Shown piece after piece: positions 1 through 6,379 of a DNA stretch of 6,379 nucleotides. The DNA lies in contig DJVN01000086.1 of assembly GCA_002441205.1 (NCBI GenBank), positions 1 to 6,379 on the forward strand. The letters are read 5' to 3'. The number at the start of each line of letters is the position of its first letter. Within the stretch, counting starts at the first letter, position 1. The position numbers and the translations under genes were made by a program. The stretch is from Syntrophaceae bacterium UBA6255. Its GTDB lineage: Bacteria > Desulfobacterota > Syntrophia > Syntrophales > Smithellaceae. The notes under the pieces were generated by a model. The model did no database searches. It worked only from the letters and a program-made list of their open reading frames with translations, and was not told where the DNA came from.

Positions 1-871
1 GCATGATGGGAACGCCGCTTGTTTGTAAAATGGCAAAAATGCTTGCAAAACGAGACAGTGCTGCTTTTTTGAAGACTGGTCCCAAGATAGGCATTTCCAA
101 AAACAAAGAATCTCTAAAAAACTTGCCGTTGCTTGTTTTGAAATAGTAACCCAAACCAAAAACAAGTGCTAATGTTACACCAAGAAACAAATACCAATAT
201 TGCGAAAGCAAAGAATATGATGTCATAGCAATTCTTGTTGGCCACGGCAGAGTTAAGCCTGCCCTGACAAATACATTTGCAAATGTCGGAATGACAAAAG
301 TTAAAAGACCGATAAATGCACCGAATAACGCTACAAGAACAATTATCGGGTATCTCAACGCCGATTTAATATCAGATCTAACTTTTGCTTCATGCTCAAT
401 TATGTATATTAATCTTTCCAAAACAATTGGAACACTTCCGCTGATTTCGCCTGCTCTGATCATTTCACAGTAAAGATTATCAAATATTTTCGGGAATTTA
501 CGTAACGCGTCAGAAAGCGAGGAGCCCTGATTGATGTTTTTAATAATTTTAACAATCGCTTCTTTTAAGCCTTTGTTTTCCGTCTGGGCTTCCTGTATGG
601 ATAAAATCCTCAAGATCGGTATGCCGGCAACCAGCATGGAATGAAATTGCTTGGTGAAAAGAACCAAATCCCCGGGACTGACTTTATTTGATCCCAATAA
701 TAATCCAAGCAAGTCATTGCCGGATGACGTTTGTTCCTTAATTTGCGTGGGAATCAGTTGACGTGAAACCAGTATGGAATTTGCATTTTCCATCGATTCC
801 GCTTCCAGTTTTCCGGAAACTTCTTTTCCCATTTGATTAATGGCCTTATATGTATAATAAAAGCTGGGCAT
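1..871 (-). CDS. mshG: GspF/PilC/MshG-type inner-membrane platform protein, C-terminus cut by window edge
   Basis: This is the polytopic inner-membrane platform protein on which the assembly ATPase acts to extract and polymerise pilin or pseudopilin. I translated it by hand: 290 residues are visible and the frame is open to the left edge. Family members run to about 400 residues, so roughly the last 110 (most of the second T2SSF domain and the last membrane helix) are missing. Residues 1-60 are a short GspF N-terminal region beginning MPSFYYTYKA. The first T2SSF domain starts near residue 68, with the family hallmark LFTKQFHSMLVAGIPILRIL at 71-90 and EMIRAGEISGSVP at 136-148. Hydrophobic segments lie at about 173-195 and 227-243. 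The second domain opens near 271 with ALSRFASIFAILQTSGVPIM. The ATG at 871 has AAGGA (878-882) six bases upstream and begins 17 bases after the ATPase stop, so the two are surely co-transcribed. The family is certain. The mshG name rests on gene order; gspF or pilC are the alternatives. Confidence 0.93.
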   Translation of the reverse strand, partial: MPSFYYTYKAINQMGKEVSGKLEAESMENANSILVSRQLIPTQIKEQTSSGNDLLGLLLGSNKVSPGDLVLFTKQFHSMLVAGIPILRILSIQEAQTENKGLKEAIVKIIKNINQGSSLSDALRKFPKIFDNLYCEMIRAGEISGSVPIVLERLIYIIEHEAKVRSDIKSALRYPIIVLVALFGAFIGLLTFVIPTFANVFVRAGLTLPWPTRIAMTSYSLLSQYWYLFLGVTLALVFGLGYYFKTSNGKFFRDSLFLEMPILGPVFKKAALSRFASIFAILQTSGVPIM

Positions 872-888
872 GTCTGATCCTTGTCATG

Positions 889-2592
889 TTAAACGATTAC
901 TGCAGCAACCGCTTCTTCCAGTGTTGTAATTCCATTGATAACTTTTTGGGCGGCATCTTTTTGCAGAGTTTTTAATTTCCCCGCGGTTATTGCTGCCCTG
1001 GTAATTTCTGGGCTCGGTCTTTGCCCGACAATCATATCCTGAACCATTTCGTCAATAACTAAAACCTCAAAAACACCTGTTCTGCCCCTGTAACCGGTAT
1101 TATTACATTGTGTACAACCTTTACCCCGATGAAAATTGGCTTTTGCCGCTTCCTGCTCCGCTATCCCGAAAGATTTAAGGGCTTTTACCGGCGGAGAATA
1201 AGGTTCTTTACAATAGGGACAAACGGTACGCACCAATCGCTGGGCAAACGAAACCATTAAAACGGACGCAATAAGAAAAGGCTCAATACCCATGTCAATA
1301 AAACGGGTTATCGCTCCTGCGGCATCATTCGTATGAACGGTGCTTAATAGACGGTGTCCGGTTTGTGCCGCTTGTACTGCCACGGCGGCGGTTTCCGCGT
1401 CTCTAATCTCACCAAGCATGATGACATCAGGATCCTGACGAAGGATGGACCTCAAACCGCTGGCAAAGGTCATGCCCGCTTTGGTATTTAACTGCACCTG
1501 ACGGATATCATTGACTCTGTATTCAACGGGATCCTCCAGCGTAATGATATTAATATCAGGAGTATTTATGGAATTTAAGATAGCATATAAACTGGTGCTT
1601 TTGCCGCTTCCCGTCGGTCCTGTGCTTAAAATCATTCCATACGGTTTAACGCACATACTTTCGATTCTTGCCATATCCTGCTCATCCATACCCAGTTTAT
1701 CCAACGTATAAATCCCGGCGCTCATATCCAGAAGACGCATGACAATATTTTCCCCGTGAATTGTCGGAATCGAAGAAACTCTGACATTGATTTCCTTGTT
1801 TTCCGTTTTGAGGGTAAACCTTCCATCCTGAGGAATCCGGGAAACCGTGATATCCATATTAGCGATAATCTTGATACGGGCAATAACCGATAAAAAAATG
1901 GATTTGGGAGGAGACGGCATTTCAATGAGTTTGCCGTCAATACGAAAACGTAATTGCACGGTGTTATGCTGAGGGCTGATATGAATATCACTAGCCTTGC
2001 TGCGAACCGCCTGGGCAAATATGGAGTTCGTCAGACGAACGACCAGCGCTTCTCCCGCCTGATCTTGTAATGATGTGATATGCACGGATTCCTGAATATC
2101 CGTTTCTTCTTCGGATTTGGATTCGATTTCCATATTTTCCATCAAATCGCCCAAATCCGATTGTGCGCCATACATGCTGTTGATGAGCTGATTGATTTCC
2201 ATTTCGGAACAAATAACCGGCTCAACTTCTAAATTGGTTAATTTTTCAATGTGATCGAGAATTTTTATATCCAGAGGATCTGCAATGCCGACTTCCAGTA
2301 AATTGCCCTGTATCTTTAAAGGAACGATCTGATTTTTCTGCGCGACATCAACCGGTATGTACCGGATGATGTCAAAATCCAGAGGATATTCGTAAACCTG
2401 ATATTTTTTTATATTTAATTGCTGACTCAATAAATCTATTATTTGCTTTTCTTTAACGATGCCCTGCCGGATTAAATACTGGCCAAATCGTAAATTGGTC
2501 TTCTTCTGTTCGTTTAAAACTCTTGCCAGCATCTCTTCAGTTAAAATACCTTTAGTGACCAGTATTTCACCCAGACGTTTTCTTGTTCTCAT
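889..2592 (-). CDS. mshE: MshE/GspE/PilB-type secretion/pilus assembly ATPase with MshEN c-di-GMP-binding domain
   Basis: This is a cytoplasmic hexameric ATPase that powers pilus or pseudopilus assembly through the platform protein encoded next. It has 567 residues, a normal length. The N-terminal MshEN domain carries two consecutive 24-residue motifs, RLGx2Lx4G...LxxQ at 6-29 and RFGx2Lx4G...LxxQ at 35-58, separated by five residues. In Vibrio MshE this pair binds c-di-GMP. An acidic linker at about 145-170 leads to the motor. The motor has the N2 segment SDIHISPQ (201-208), Walker A GPTGSGKST (325-333), Asp box TLEDPVEYR (351-359), Walker B around DPDVIMLGEIRD (387-398, Glu395) and His box TGHRLLSTVHTN (411-422). 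A zinc-binding four-cysteine element follows (C458, C461, C493, C496). The tetracysteine is typical of extension ATPases (GspE, PilB, MshE) and argues against a PilT-type retraction motor. The ATG at 2592 has GGAGG at 2597-2601 and lies 18 bases after the preceding stop. All catalytic motifs are intact. The name mshE rather than gspE or pilB rests on the MshEN domain and the neighbours. Confidence 0.95.
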   Translation of the reverse strand: MRTRKRLGEILVTKGILTEEMLARVLNEQKKTNLRFGQYLIRQGIVKEKQIIDLLSQQLNIKKYQVYEYPLDFDIIRYIPVDVAQKNQIVPLKIQGNLLEVGIADPLDIKILDHIEKLTNLEVEPVICSEMEINQLINSMYGAQSDLGDLMENMEIESKSEEETDIQESVHITSLQDQAGEALVVRLTNSIFAQAVRSKASDIHISPQHNTVQLRFRIDGKLIEMPSPPKSIFLSVIARIKIIANMDITVSRIPQDGRFTLKTENKEINVRVSSIPTIHGENIVMRLLDMSAGIYTLDKLGMDEQDMARIESMCVKPYGMILSTGPTGSGKSTSLYAILNSINTPDINIITLEDPVEYRVNDIRQVQLNTKAGMTFASGLRSILRQDPDVIMLGEIRDAETAAVAVQAAQTGHRLLSTVHTNDAAGAITRFIDMGIEPFLIASVLMVSFAQRLVRTVCPYCKEPYSPPVKALKSFGIAEQEAAKANFHRGKGCTQCNNTGYRGRTGVFEVLVIDEMVQDMIVGQRPSPEITRAAITAGKLKTLQKDAAQKVINGITTLEEAVAAVIV

Positions 2593-2610
2593 TGATCCTC
2601 CACTACAAAA

Positions 2611-4170
2611 TCAATATTGCAGAAGGTGACGGTTGAAAAATATATCATCCGTATCCCATTGCGATATCATTCTCGCTCTTGCAGCAATTTCCGGCGGCAG
2701 ATTGCCTTTCGCTTCTTCTGCTGAATGATTATCTCTGAATTTTTTATCAATCACAACCGCAAATTCAAAACCTTTCTTCCTGTTCCAATAAGAAAGAAAT
2801 GCCAACGGGGGCAGTTTTGAATTTTCGGGATTGTTGCGAAAGTTATTATATATCTTTTCCAGATCTTTTCCACTTTCCAATGCAATAACGATATCGTTAT
2901 GTTTTACGGGATGATTATCGGCAGGAATCGACGGAAGTGATATTGTGGTCCCTTCCGTAATCATATTTTCATTATGAATGTGTGGATTTGCCGCAATAAC
3001 TTTTCCGGATATGTGATGTCCATTATCACCATAGATATTAAACAATGTCCACCACAACGTTCTTCTTTTGGTCATTGATATGCTCCCCATATAATCCGGC
3101 ATTGTAATATTTGGAGATAGATTGACGACCGGAACGTCAGCATCAGAAGCGTTATCAGCCCTTACTATATCCTGACTATCTGATATTTTTGAGTCTGAGG
3201 CAATCAATTTGTGCTTTTTACCGGCATCTTCCGTAACATTCTGAAACGTAATTGCCCTTACAGAAAATCCCACAATAAAGATCAGGAAAAGAATAGCCAA
3301 TCCCCATTCCAGCTTTCTGTACAAAGGTGGTTTTATCTCACGCACGCAACGTCTGACCATAAACCAGCCGGCTTTACTCTTGCCGCGAATGATCATCTTT
3401 AAAACCACCTGATGACACAAAAAGACTACTTTACGGGGATATCCTCTGGTCGCCAGATAAATCGCGAAAAAACCACCCCACCTGAACAAGGAAGGACTTT
3501 TTTCGAAATTTCTGGCTACGCTCAAGCGATAATCAATCATCGCTTTTGTTTGTCTGAAATTTAAGCGCCGAAGATATATTAAAAGATTAATTCTGTCGGC
3601 AAGATTTGCCTTTTTCCGGAGAATCGTCTGAAATTCTTTCTGCGCAAAAATGATGATCTGCAGGAGCTTAAATTTATTTGTTTCGTAATTCAGAAACTCC
3701 CTTAATATTTCCAGACAATCATCCGGTATTTTCTGGCCTTCATCAAGGATCAGAACAACGATCCTTTGTTTATCTACCCCCTTTTCAAAAAGCTTGTCCT
3801 TGATTCTTTCTTTTAAATGCCATTCACTTTGCGAACCTTCATCTAAATCGCCGATTCCCAGCATTAAAGCGCAGGTCTGCAGAAATTCCGTGGTGCTTTT
3901 AAATGCGGGATCAAGTAAAAGATGGGTTTCTATTTCCGATTCTTCGGAATCTTGCAAGGAAGAAGATAAATTCTGGATAAACTTGCGGCACAAGGTTGTT
4001 TTACCCGTGCCGATATCCCCGATGACCACATTGATGCCACGGCGCAGACGAACAGCAAGTTCCAGTTTTTGTAAACACTCGCTGTATTGAGGAAGTTGAA
4101 AAAGAAATTCCGGTTCCGGAGAGTTGGAAAATGGCTCTTTTTTAAAATTGAGAATATTGAAGTAATCCAT
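2611..4170 (-). CDS. ExeA/GspA/MshM-like AAA ATPase with transmembrane anchor and periplasmic LysM-like and SPOR-like tail
   Basis: This is probably an inner-membrane ATPase that helps place or assemble the secretin by coupling cytoplasmic ATP binding to peptidoglycan, as shown for Aeromonas ExeA with ExeB. It has 519 residues. The start has the family pattern MDYFNILNFKKEPFSNSPEP, followed by Walker A GDIGTGKTT (51-59) and Walker B VVLILDEGQ (138-146, D143/E144). ADRI (191-194) is a likely arginine-finger region. One transmembrane helix spans about 288-308, so residues from 309 on should be periplasmic. After a polar linker, 363-413 looks like a LysM fold (LWWTLFNIYG, AANPHI, EGTTISLP). Residues 423-515 look like a SPOR-type or related alpha/beta domain (DIVIALESGKDLEKIY, FEFAVVIDKKFRD, NLPPEIAARARMISQWD); this last assignment is tentative. 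Known ExeA proteins carry a different peptidoglycan-binding domain here. The ATG at 4170 fits the family N-terminus but has only a weak ribosome-binding site. The gene sits between secretin and assembly ATPase, the mshM position. Confidence 0.88.
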   Translation of the reverse strand: MDYFNILNFKKEPFSNSPEPEFLFQLPQYSECLQKLELAVRLRRGINVVIGDIGTGKTTLCRKFIQNLSSSLQDSEESEIETHLLLDPAFKSTTEFLQTCALMLGIGDLDEGSQSEWHLKERIKDKLFEKGVDKQRIVVLILDEGQKIPDDCLEILREFLNYETNKFKLLQIIIFAQKEFQTILRKKANLADRINLLIYLRRLNFRQTKAMIDYRLSVARNFEKSPSLFRWGGFFAIYLATRGYPRKVVFLCHQVVLKMIIRGKSKAGWFMVRRCVREIKPPLYRKLEWGLAILFLIFIVGFSVRAITFQNVTEDAGKKHKLIASDSKISDSQDIVRADNASDADVPVVNLSPNITMPDYMGSISMTKRRTLWWTLFNIYGDNGHHISGKVIAANPHIHNENMITEGTTISLPSIPADNHPVKHNDIVIALESGKDLEKIYNNFRNNPENSKLPPLAFLSYWNRKKGFEFAVVIDKKFRDNHSAEEAKGNLPPEIAARARMISQWDTDDIFFNRHLLQY

Positions 4171-4293
4171 TTTTGCCGGCCATATTAATTTTTAACCACG
4201 ATCAAATAATAAAACCGTTTCACCTGTCGGCGCATTTCCGGTTTGTAAACATTCTTATATTGTTCAAATAAATTATATATTGAAATTCAAAGG
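4171..4293. other. 123-base intergenic gap between secretin and ExeA-like gene
   Basis: This is the only gap in the window longer than about 40 bases. It is AT-rich and contains one imperfect hairpin (listed separately). On the minus strand I see no well-spaced -35/-10 pair and no -24/-12 sigma-54 site that I would defend. The bases just upstream of the ExeA-like ATG (4171-4180) read GGCCGGCAAAA, which gives no good Shine-Dalgarno match. No convincing gene lies here. Confidence 0.7.
4203..4244 (-). terminator. Possible weak intrinsic terminator or attenuator hairpin
   Basis: In the transcript sense, an outer 6-base stem AAACCG/CGGTTT (4239-4244 with 4212-4217) encloses an inner stem CGCC/GGTG with a GACA loop (4229-4232, 4225-4228, 4221-4224). 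The two stems are separated by an asymmetric internal loop. The structure is followed by a U-rich run TTATTATTTG (4202-4211). It lies about 30-70 bases upstream of the ExeA-like start and about 50 bases after the secretin stop. The stem is short and interrupted, so strong termination is unlikely. Partial read-through, an mRNA-processing site or chance are all possible. Confidence 0.25.
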
Positions 4294-5841
4294 CTAACTG
4301 TTACCAACCGGCAATATGTGCGGGGTGATAAATATAATAACTTCTTCCATGCTATCGCCTTTACTATCCGATTTGAAAGCCCAGCCTAGGACAGGAATGT
4401 CCTTTAACCAGGGCACTCCGCTTTGTGCCGCCAGGTTCGTTTGTTTTGTCAGACCGGAAATAACAATCGTTTCACCGTCTTTAACGATCAGTTCCGTTTC
4501 TGTTTGCTTCTTGATGATGTACGGATCGCCCATGGAAGACTTGCGTGTCATATCCACTTCGTCTTTTTTCACTAAAATTTTCATCTTCAAATTTTTACCG
4601 TCAATCACATGGGGCGTAATTTTCAGCTCCATCATAACTTCTTCAAACTTCGTGGTTTGAGTTGTCGTGCCTCCGCTTGTTTCCATCGTAACATACGGAA
4701 CTTTTTCTCCATTTTTCGTAGAGGCTTCCTGGTTGTCCAGTGTTGTTATGGACGGGCTGGATAAGATATTTAACTTATTGTCATTCTGCAGCGCCTGCAA
4801 CTGCACTTCCAGTAAATTTCCGTCGATTCTTCCAAACAATAGGCCTAAAGAACCCAATGGTGTAACCACCGAAGATATATTGGTCGTGTCAGCCGGAAAA
4901 TTAACGCCTAATCCTGAGCGTTGCGGAGACGTTCCCGTTCCTCCAATCGGACCCGTGGGAGAGACACCACCTCCTGTAATGATGAGATCTTCCTTCCCCT
5001 GGGTGCTTCTATTGTATCCTCCCCACATAATACCCAGATCCCGTGCCACGCCCTTTGTGGTTTCCACAATATTGGCCTTGATTAAAATCTGCGATGTGGG
5101 CTTATCCAGCTTTTCAATAATCGGCAGTATTTTAATCAGGTCGCTTTGCAAAGCCGAAATTATCAAAGAATTGCTATGTTCATCGAGTTTAACGGAGCCA
5201 CGTGGTTTGCCGTCCTTATCTTTTGTTAAAAGATCCTGAACCGTTTCAACCAATTTTTTAGGATTCGCGTAATCAATACTGATAACAACAGGCTCTACAA
5301 GCGTTTCAAGCCATTGGATGTCCTGCAATTGTTTTTTTCTAGTTACTTCCTCATTAAGATCGACAGCAGTTACGACCCTTATTATGTCGCCTTCCCACAC
5401 ATAGGACAAACCGTATGTACGCATTAATCCATTAAATGCCTCATCCCAGGCAACACCTCTGAAATCAACACTAATTTGCCCTTCTAATTCATTTTTTACC
5501 AGAAGATTCAGATTAACCGATTTAGCCATCGCCCGTAACACTGCCTTGAGATCAGCCTGACGCATGGCCAGATGAATGGGTGATGTGGGAAGTTTTTTTG
5601 CCTCGGCACGCTCCTTAGATATTGATAGATTCTGCTTTGCAATCAACGCTGACGTGTCAATTTTTTTGGGTTGAGCGGAAGGAGAATGACCTTGAGAATT
5701 TTCAGCAAGCGTGGTCCACTTATCAAAAAATGCGTCCTTTTTTTCATTTTTGAGTCCTTCAGCACAGCCCGATACAAACATCAGTGCTGCGCAGGAAAAA
5801 ACCCAAATCATGATTTTTTTATTCATCATAGAATTTCTCAA
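4294..5841 (-). CDS. mshL: MshL/PilQ/GspD-family outer-membrane secretin, lipoprotein
   Basis: This forms the multimeric outer-membrane ring through which a pilus or secreted substrate leaves. From the chosen TTG start (5841) it has 515 residues. A basic, hydrophobic lipoprotein signal ends in the lipobox VSGC at Cys26 with Ala at +2, which favours outer-membrane sorting. Next come an STN/N0-like domain (about 88-156, with SVDFRGVAWDEAF), an N1-type secretin N domain (about 185-263, with DEHSNSLIIS) and the secretin beta-barrel core (about 269-510). The core contains LNILSSPSITTLDNQEA, ITPHV, VKDGETIVISGL, VPWLKDIPVLGWAFKS and the terminal VIIFITPHIL. It has only two N domains, like MshL, not the four of GspD/PulD, and no AMIN domains as in PilQ. 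The frame stays open to an ATG at 5922, but that start would overlap the upstream gene by 56 bases and bury the signal peptide. GGGAGG at 5850-5855 is well placed for the TTG at 5841; the ATG pair at 5829/5826 is the alternative and keeps the same signal peptide. The lipoprotein character and neighbours favour mshL. Confidence 0.92.
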   Translation of the reverse strand: MRNSMMNKKIMIWVFSCAALMFVSGCAEGLKNEKKDAFFDKWTTLAENSQGHSPSAQPKKIDTSALIAKQNLSISKERAEAKKLPTSPIHLAMRQADLKAVLRAMAKSVNLNLLVKNELEGQISVDFRGVAWDEAFNGLMRTYGLSYVWEGDIIRVVTAVDLNEEVTRKKQLQDIQWLETLVEPVVISIDYANPKKLVETVQDLLTKDKDGKPRGSVKLDEHSNSLIISALQSDLIKILPIIEKLDKPTSQILIKANIVETTKGVARDLGIMWGGYNRSTQGKEDLIITGGGVSPTGPIGGTGTSPQRSGLGVNFPADTTNISSVVTPLGSLGLLFGRIDGNLLEVQLQALQNDNKLNILSSPSITTLDNQEASTKNGEKVPYVTMETSGGTTTQTTKFEEVMMELKITPHVIDGKNLKMKILVKKDEVDMTRKSSMGDPYIIKKQTETELIVKDGETIVISGLTKQTNLAAQSGVPWLKDIPVLGWAFKSDSKGDSMEEVIIFITPHILPVGNS

Positions 5842-5849
5842 GGCGATAA

Positions 5850-5855
5850 CCTCCC
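5850..5855 (-). promoter_or_regulatory. Shine-Dalgarno site that supports a TTG start for the secretin
   Basis: GGGAGG on the minus strand lies 8 bases before an in-frame TTG (5841-5839). It is 20 bases before the first plausible ATG (5829-5827), too far for normal initiation. The only purine-rich stretch nearer that ATG is a weak GAGAAA. This spacing is the basis for choosing the TTG start. Confidence 0.65.
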
Positions 5856-5866
5856 AATGACAAATT

Positions 5867-6370
5867 TCATTCTTGCAGGGGAATTTCCAGATTGTTCCCG
5901 GCACGTTTATCAAAAACGACAACCTTGGAAGACGTAATTTTCTTCAATACATAGCCTTCCTCTTTTAACTCTTCACCGATTCTATATTCTATCCCATTCA
6001 GGACAGCCAGTTTATTTTTACCCGTATCCACGTAACCCGAATAAATTATAGGCACAGCGGCGATTCCGTCTTTTCCCTTGCTGTCTTTCGCCAGCCACGC
6101 CCGATATAAATCTCTTTTCAAAAATGGATTTTGACTCCAATGAATGTTTGCTTTTCTAATAATGTAGTTATCAAAATCAGACAGCTTGCTTTTATTCAAT
6201 TCATCGGTCAATCCACTGATGATTTTTTCAGTTTTGACGGATTCTTTGACCGCTTCGACTTTTTCACCCTTTTGACCATCAGAAGAAAAGAAAGCATAAG
6301 CGATATATAAAACAACAGATATAACCGCTACGGCTAGGATGACAATTTCTCTTTTCTTTAAATTGGCCAT
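5867..6370 (-). CDS. PilP/GspC/MshK-like bitopic inner-membrane protein
   Basis: This 167-residue protein probably links the inner-membrane assembly complex to the secretin encoded directly after it. A short basic N-terminus (MANLKKRE) is followed by one transmembrane helix at about 8-28. A charged, likely helical stretch spans about 35-72. A WSQNPF motif (78-83) resembles the W-x2-(D/N)-P-F seen before the periplasmic domain in related proteins. A compact beta-rich domain covers about 106-165 (IIYSGYVDTGKNKLAVLNG, then YRIGEEL, YVLKKITSSKVVVF, LEIPL), with the layout of the PilP/GspC homology region. There is no lipobox, unlike PilP, which is normally a lipoprotein; the anchor looks like an uncleaved helix, as in GspC. 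The ATG at 6370 has AAGG at 6376-6379, five bases upstream, at the window's right edge. The stop lies 25 bases before the secretin TTG, so coupled expression is expected. The family call comes from fold pattern and neighbour rather than strong motifs; MshK or GspB-like are alternatives. Confidence 0.75.
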   Translation of the reverse strand: MANLKKREIVILAVAVISVVLYIAYAFFSSDGQKGEKVEAVKESVKTEKIISGLTDELNKSKLSDFDNYIIRKANIHWSQNPFLKRDLYRAWLAKDSKGKDGIAAVPIIYSGYVDTGKNKLAVLNGIEYRIGEELKEEGYVLKKITSSKVVVFDKRAGNNLEIPLQE

Positions 6371-6379
6371 AAATACCTT

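Noticed and set aside
291..473. Plus-strand 60-residue open frame
   Set aside because: It is antisense to the GspF-like gene, whose minus-strand frame is uninterrupted to the window edge and carries the family motifs.
889..2592. Reading the ATPase as a PilT-type retraction motor
   Set aside because: The MshEN N-domain and the four-cysteine zinc element (C458, C461, C493, C496) are features of extension ATPases and are absent from PilT.
4183..4233. Tiny minus-strand frame in the gap (16 codons, MRRQVKRFYYLIVVKN)
   Set aside because: It has a basic and hydrophobic look, but only a poorly spaced GGAA lies before its ATG and nothing supports translation; a frame this short is expected by chance.
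4171..4293. Internal promoter for the ExeA-like gene
   Set aside because: AT-rich hexamer-like pieces such as TTGAAC and TATAAG occur, but none is paired at 16-18 base spacing, and no sigma-54 type GG/GC pair is present.
4667..5239. A 190-residue plus-strand open frame
   Set aside because: It lies wholly inside the secretin core coding region on the other strand; the translation shows no domain, and the secretin frame has strong family motifs throughout.
5842..5922. Extending the secretin upstream to the ATG at 5922
   Set aside because: It overlaps the coding end of the PilP-like gene by 56 bases, has no good ribosome-binding site in view, and would place 27 extra residues before a clear lipoprotein signal peptide.
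1..6379. Defence island, phage or mobile-element origin
   Set aside because: I saw no integrase, transposase, terminal repeats, tRNA or CRISPR-like spacing; all five genes belong to one conserved envelope machine on one strand.

Overview
This window is one strand-coherent gene cluster. All five genes lie on the minus strand, so transcription runs from high to low coordinates. Together they encode the core of a type IV pilus / type II secretion-like envelope machine. In transcription order they are: a small bitopic inner-membrane protein of the PilP/GspC/MshK kind (6370-5867); a lipoprotein secretin of the MshL/PilQ/GspD family (5841-4294); an ExeA/GspA/MshM-type AAA ATPase with a membrane anchor and a periplasmic LysM-like tail (4170-2611); a GspE/PilB/MshE assembly ATPase with an intact-looking c-di-GMP-binding MshEN domain (2592-889); and the first 290 residues of a GspF/PilC/MshG inner-membrane platform protein (871 to the left edge).

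The order (PilP/MshK-like, secretin, ExeA-like ATPase, MshEN ATPase, platform protein) resembles the K-L-M-(N)-E-G part of the Vibrio MSHA pilus locus more than a classical gsp operon, which would place several pseudopilin genes nearby. The lipobox on the secretin and the two 24-residue MshEN motifs on the ATPase support an MSHA-like reading. No mshN-like TPR gene lies between the ExeA-like gene and the ATPase. The pilin genes and the remaining alignment-complex genes (MshI/J or PilM/N/O equivalents) would be outside the window.

Expected joint function: the MshE-like ATPase drives the MshG-like platform to polymerise pilin. The PilP/MshK-like protein links the inner-membrane complex to the secretin, and the pilus or substrate exits through the secretin ring. 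The ExeA-like protein couples ATP binding in the cytoplasm to peptidoglycan contact in the periplasm, probably to help place or assemble the secretin.

The organism is probably a Gram-negative bacterium with moderate-to-low GC. Protein style and gene order suggest a deltaproteobacterial (Desulfobacterota-like) lineage, but this is inference without a database search. Coding density is very high: gaps are 17, 18 and about 25 bases, except for one 123-base gap (4171-4293) that holds a weak terminator/attenuator-like hairpin. There are no recognisable RNA genes, mobile elements, CRISPR arrays or long repeats. The cluster is a known type of machine. The points worth following are the c-di-GMP-binding signature, the LysM/SPOR-like periplasmic tail on the ExeA-like ATPase, the probable TTG start of the secretin, and the possible attenuator.
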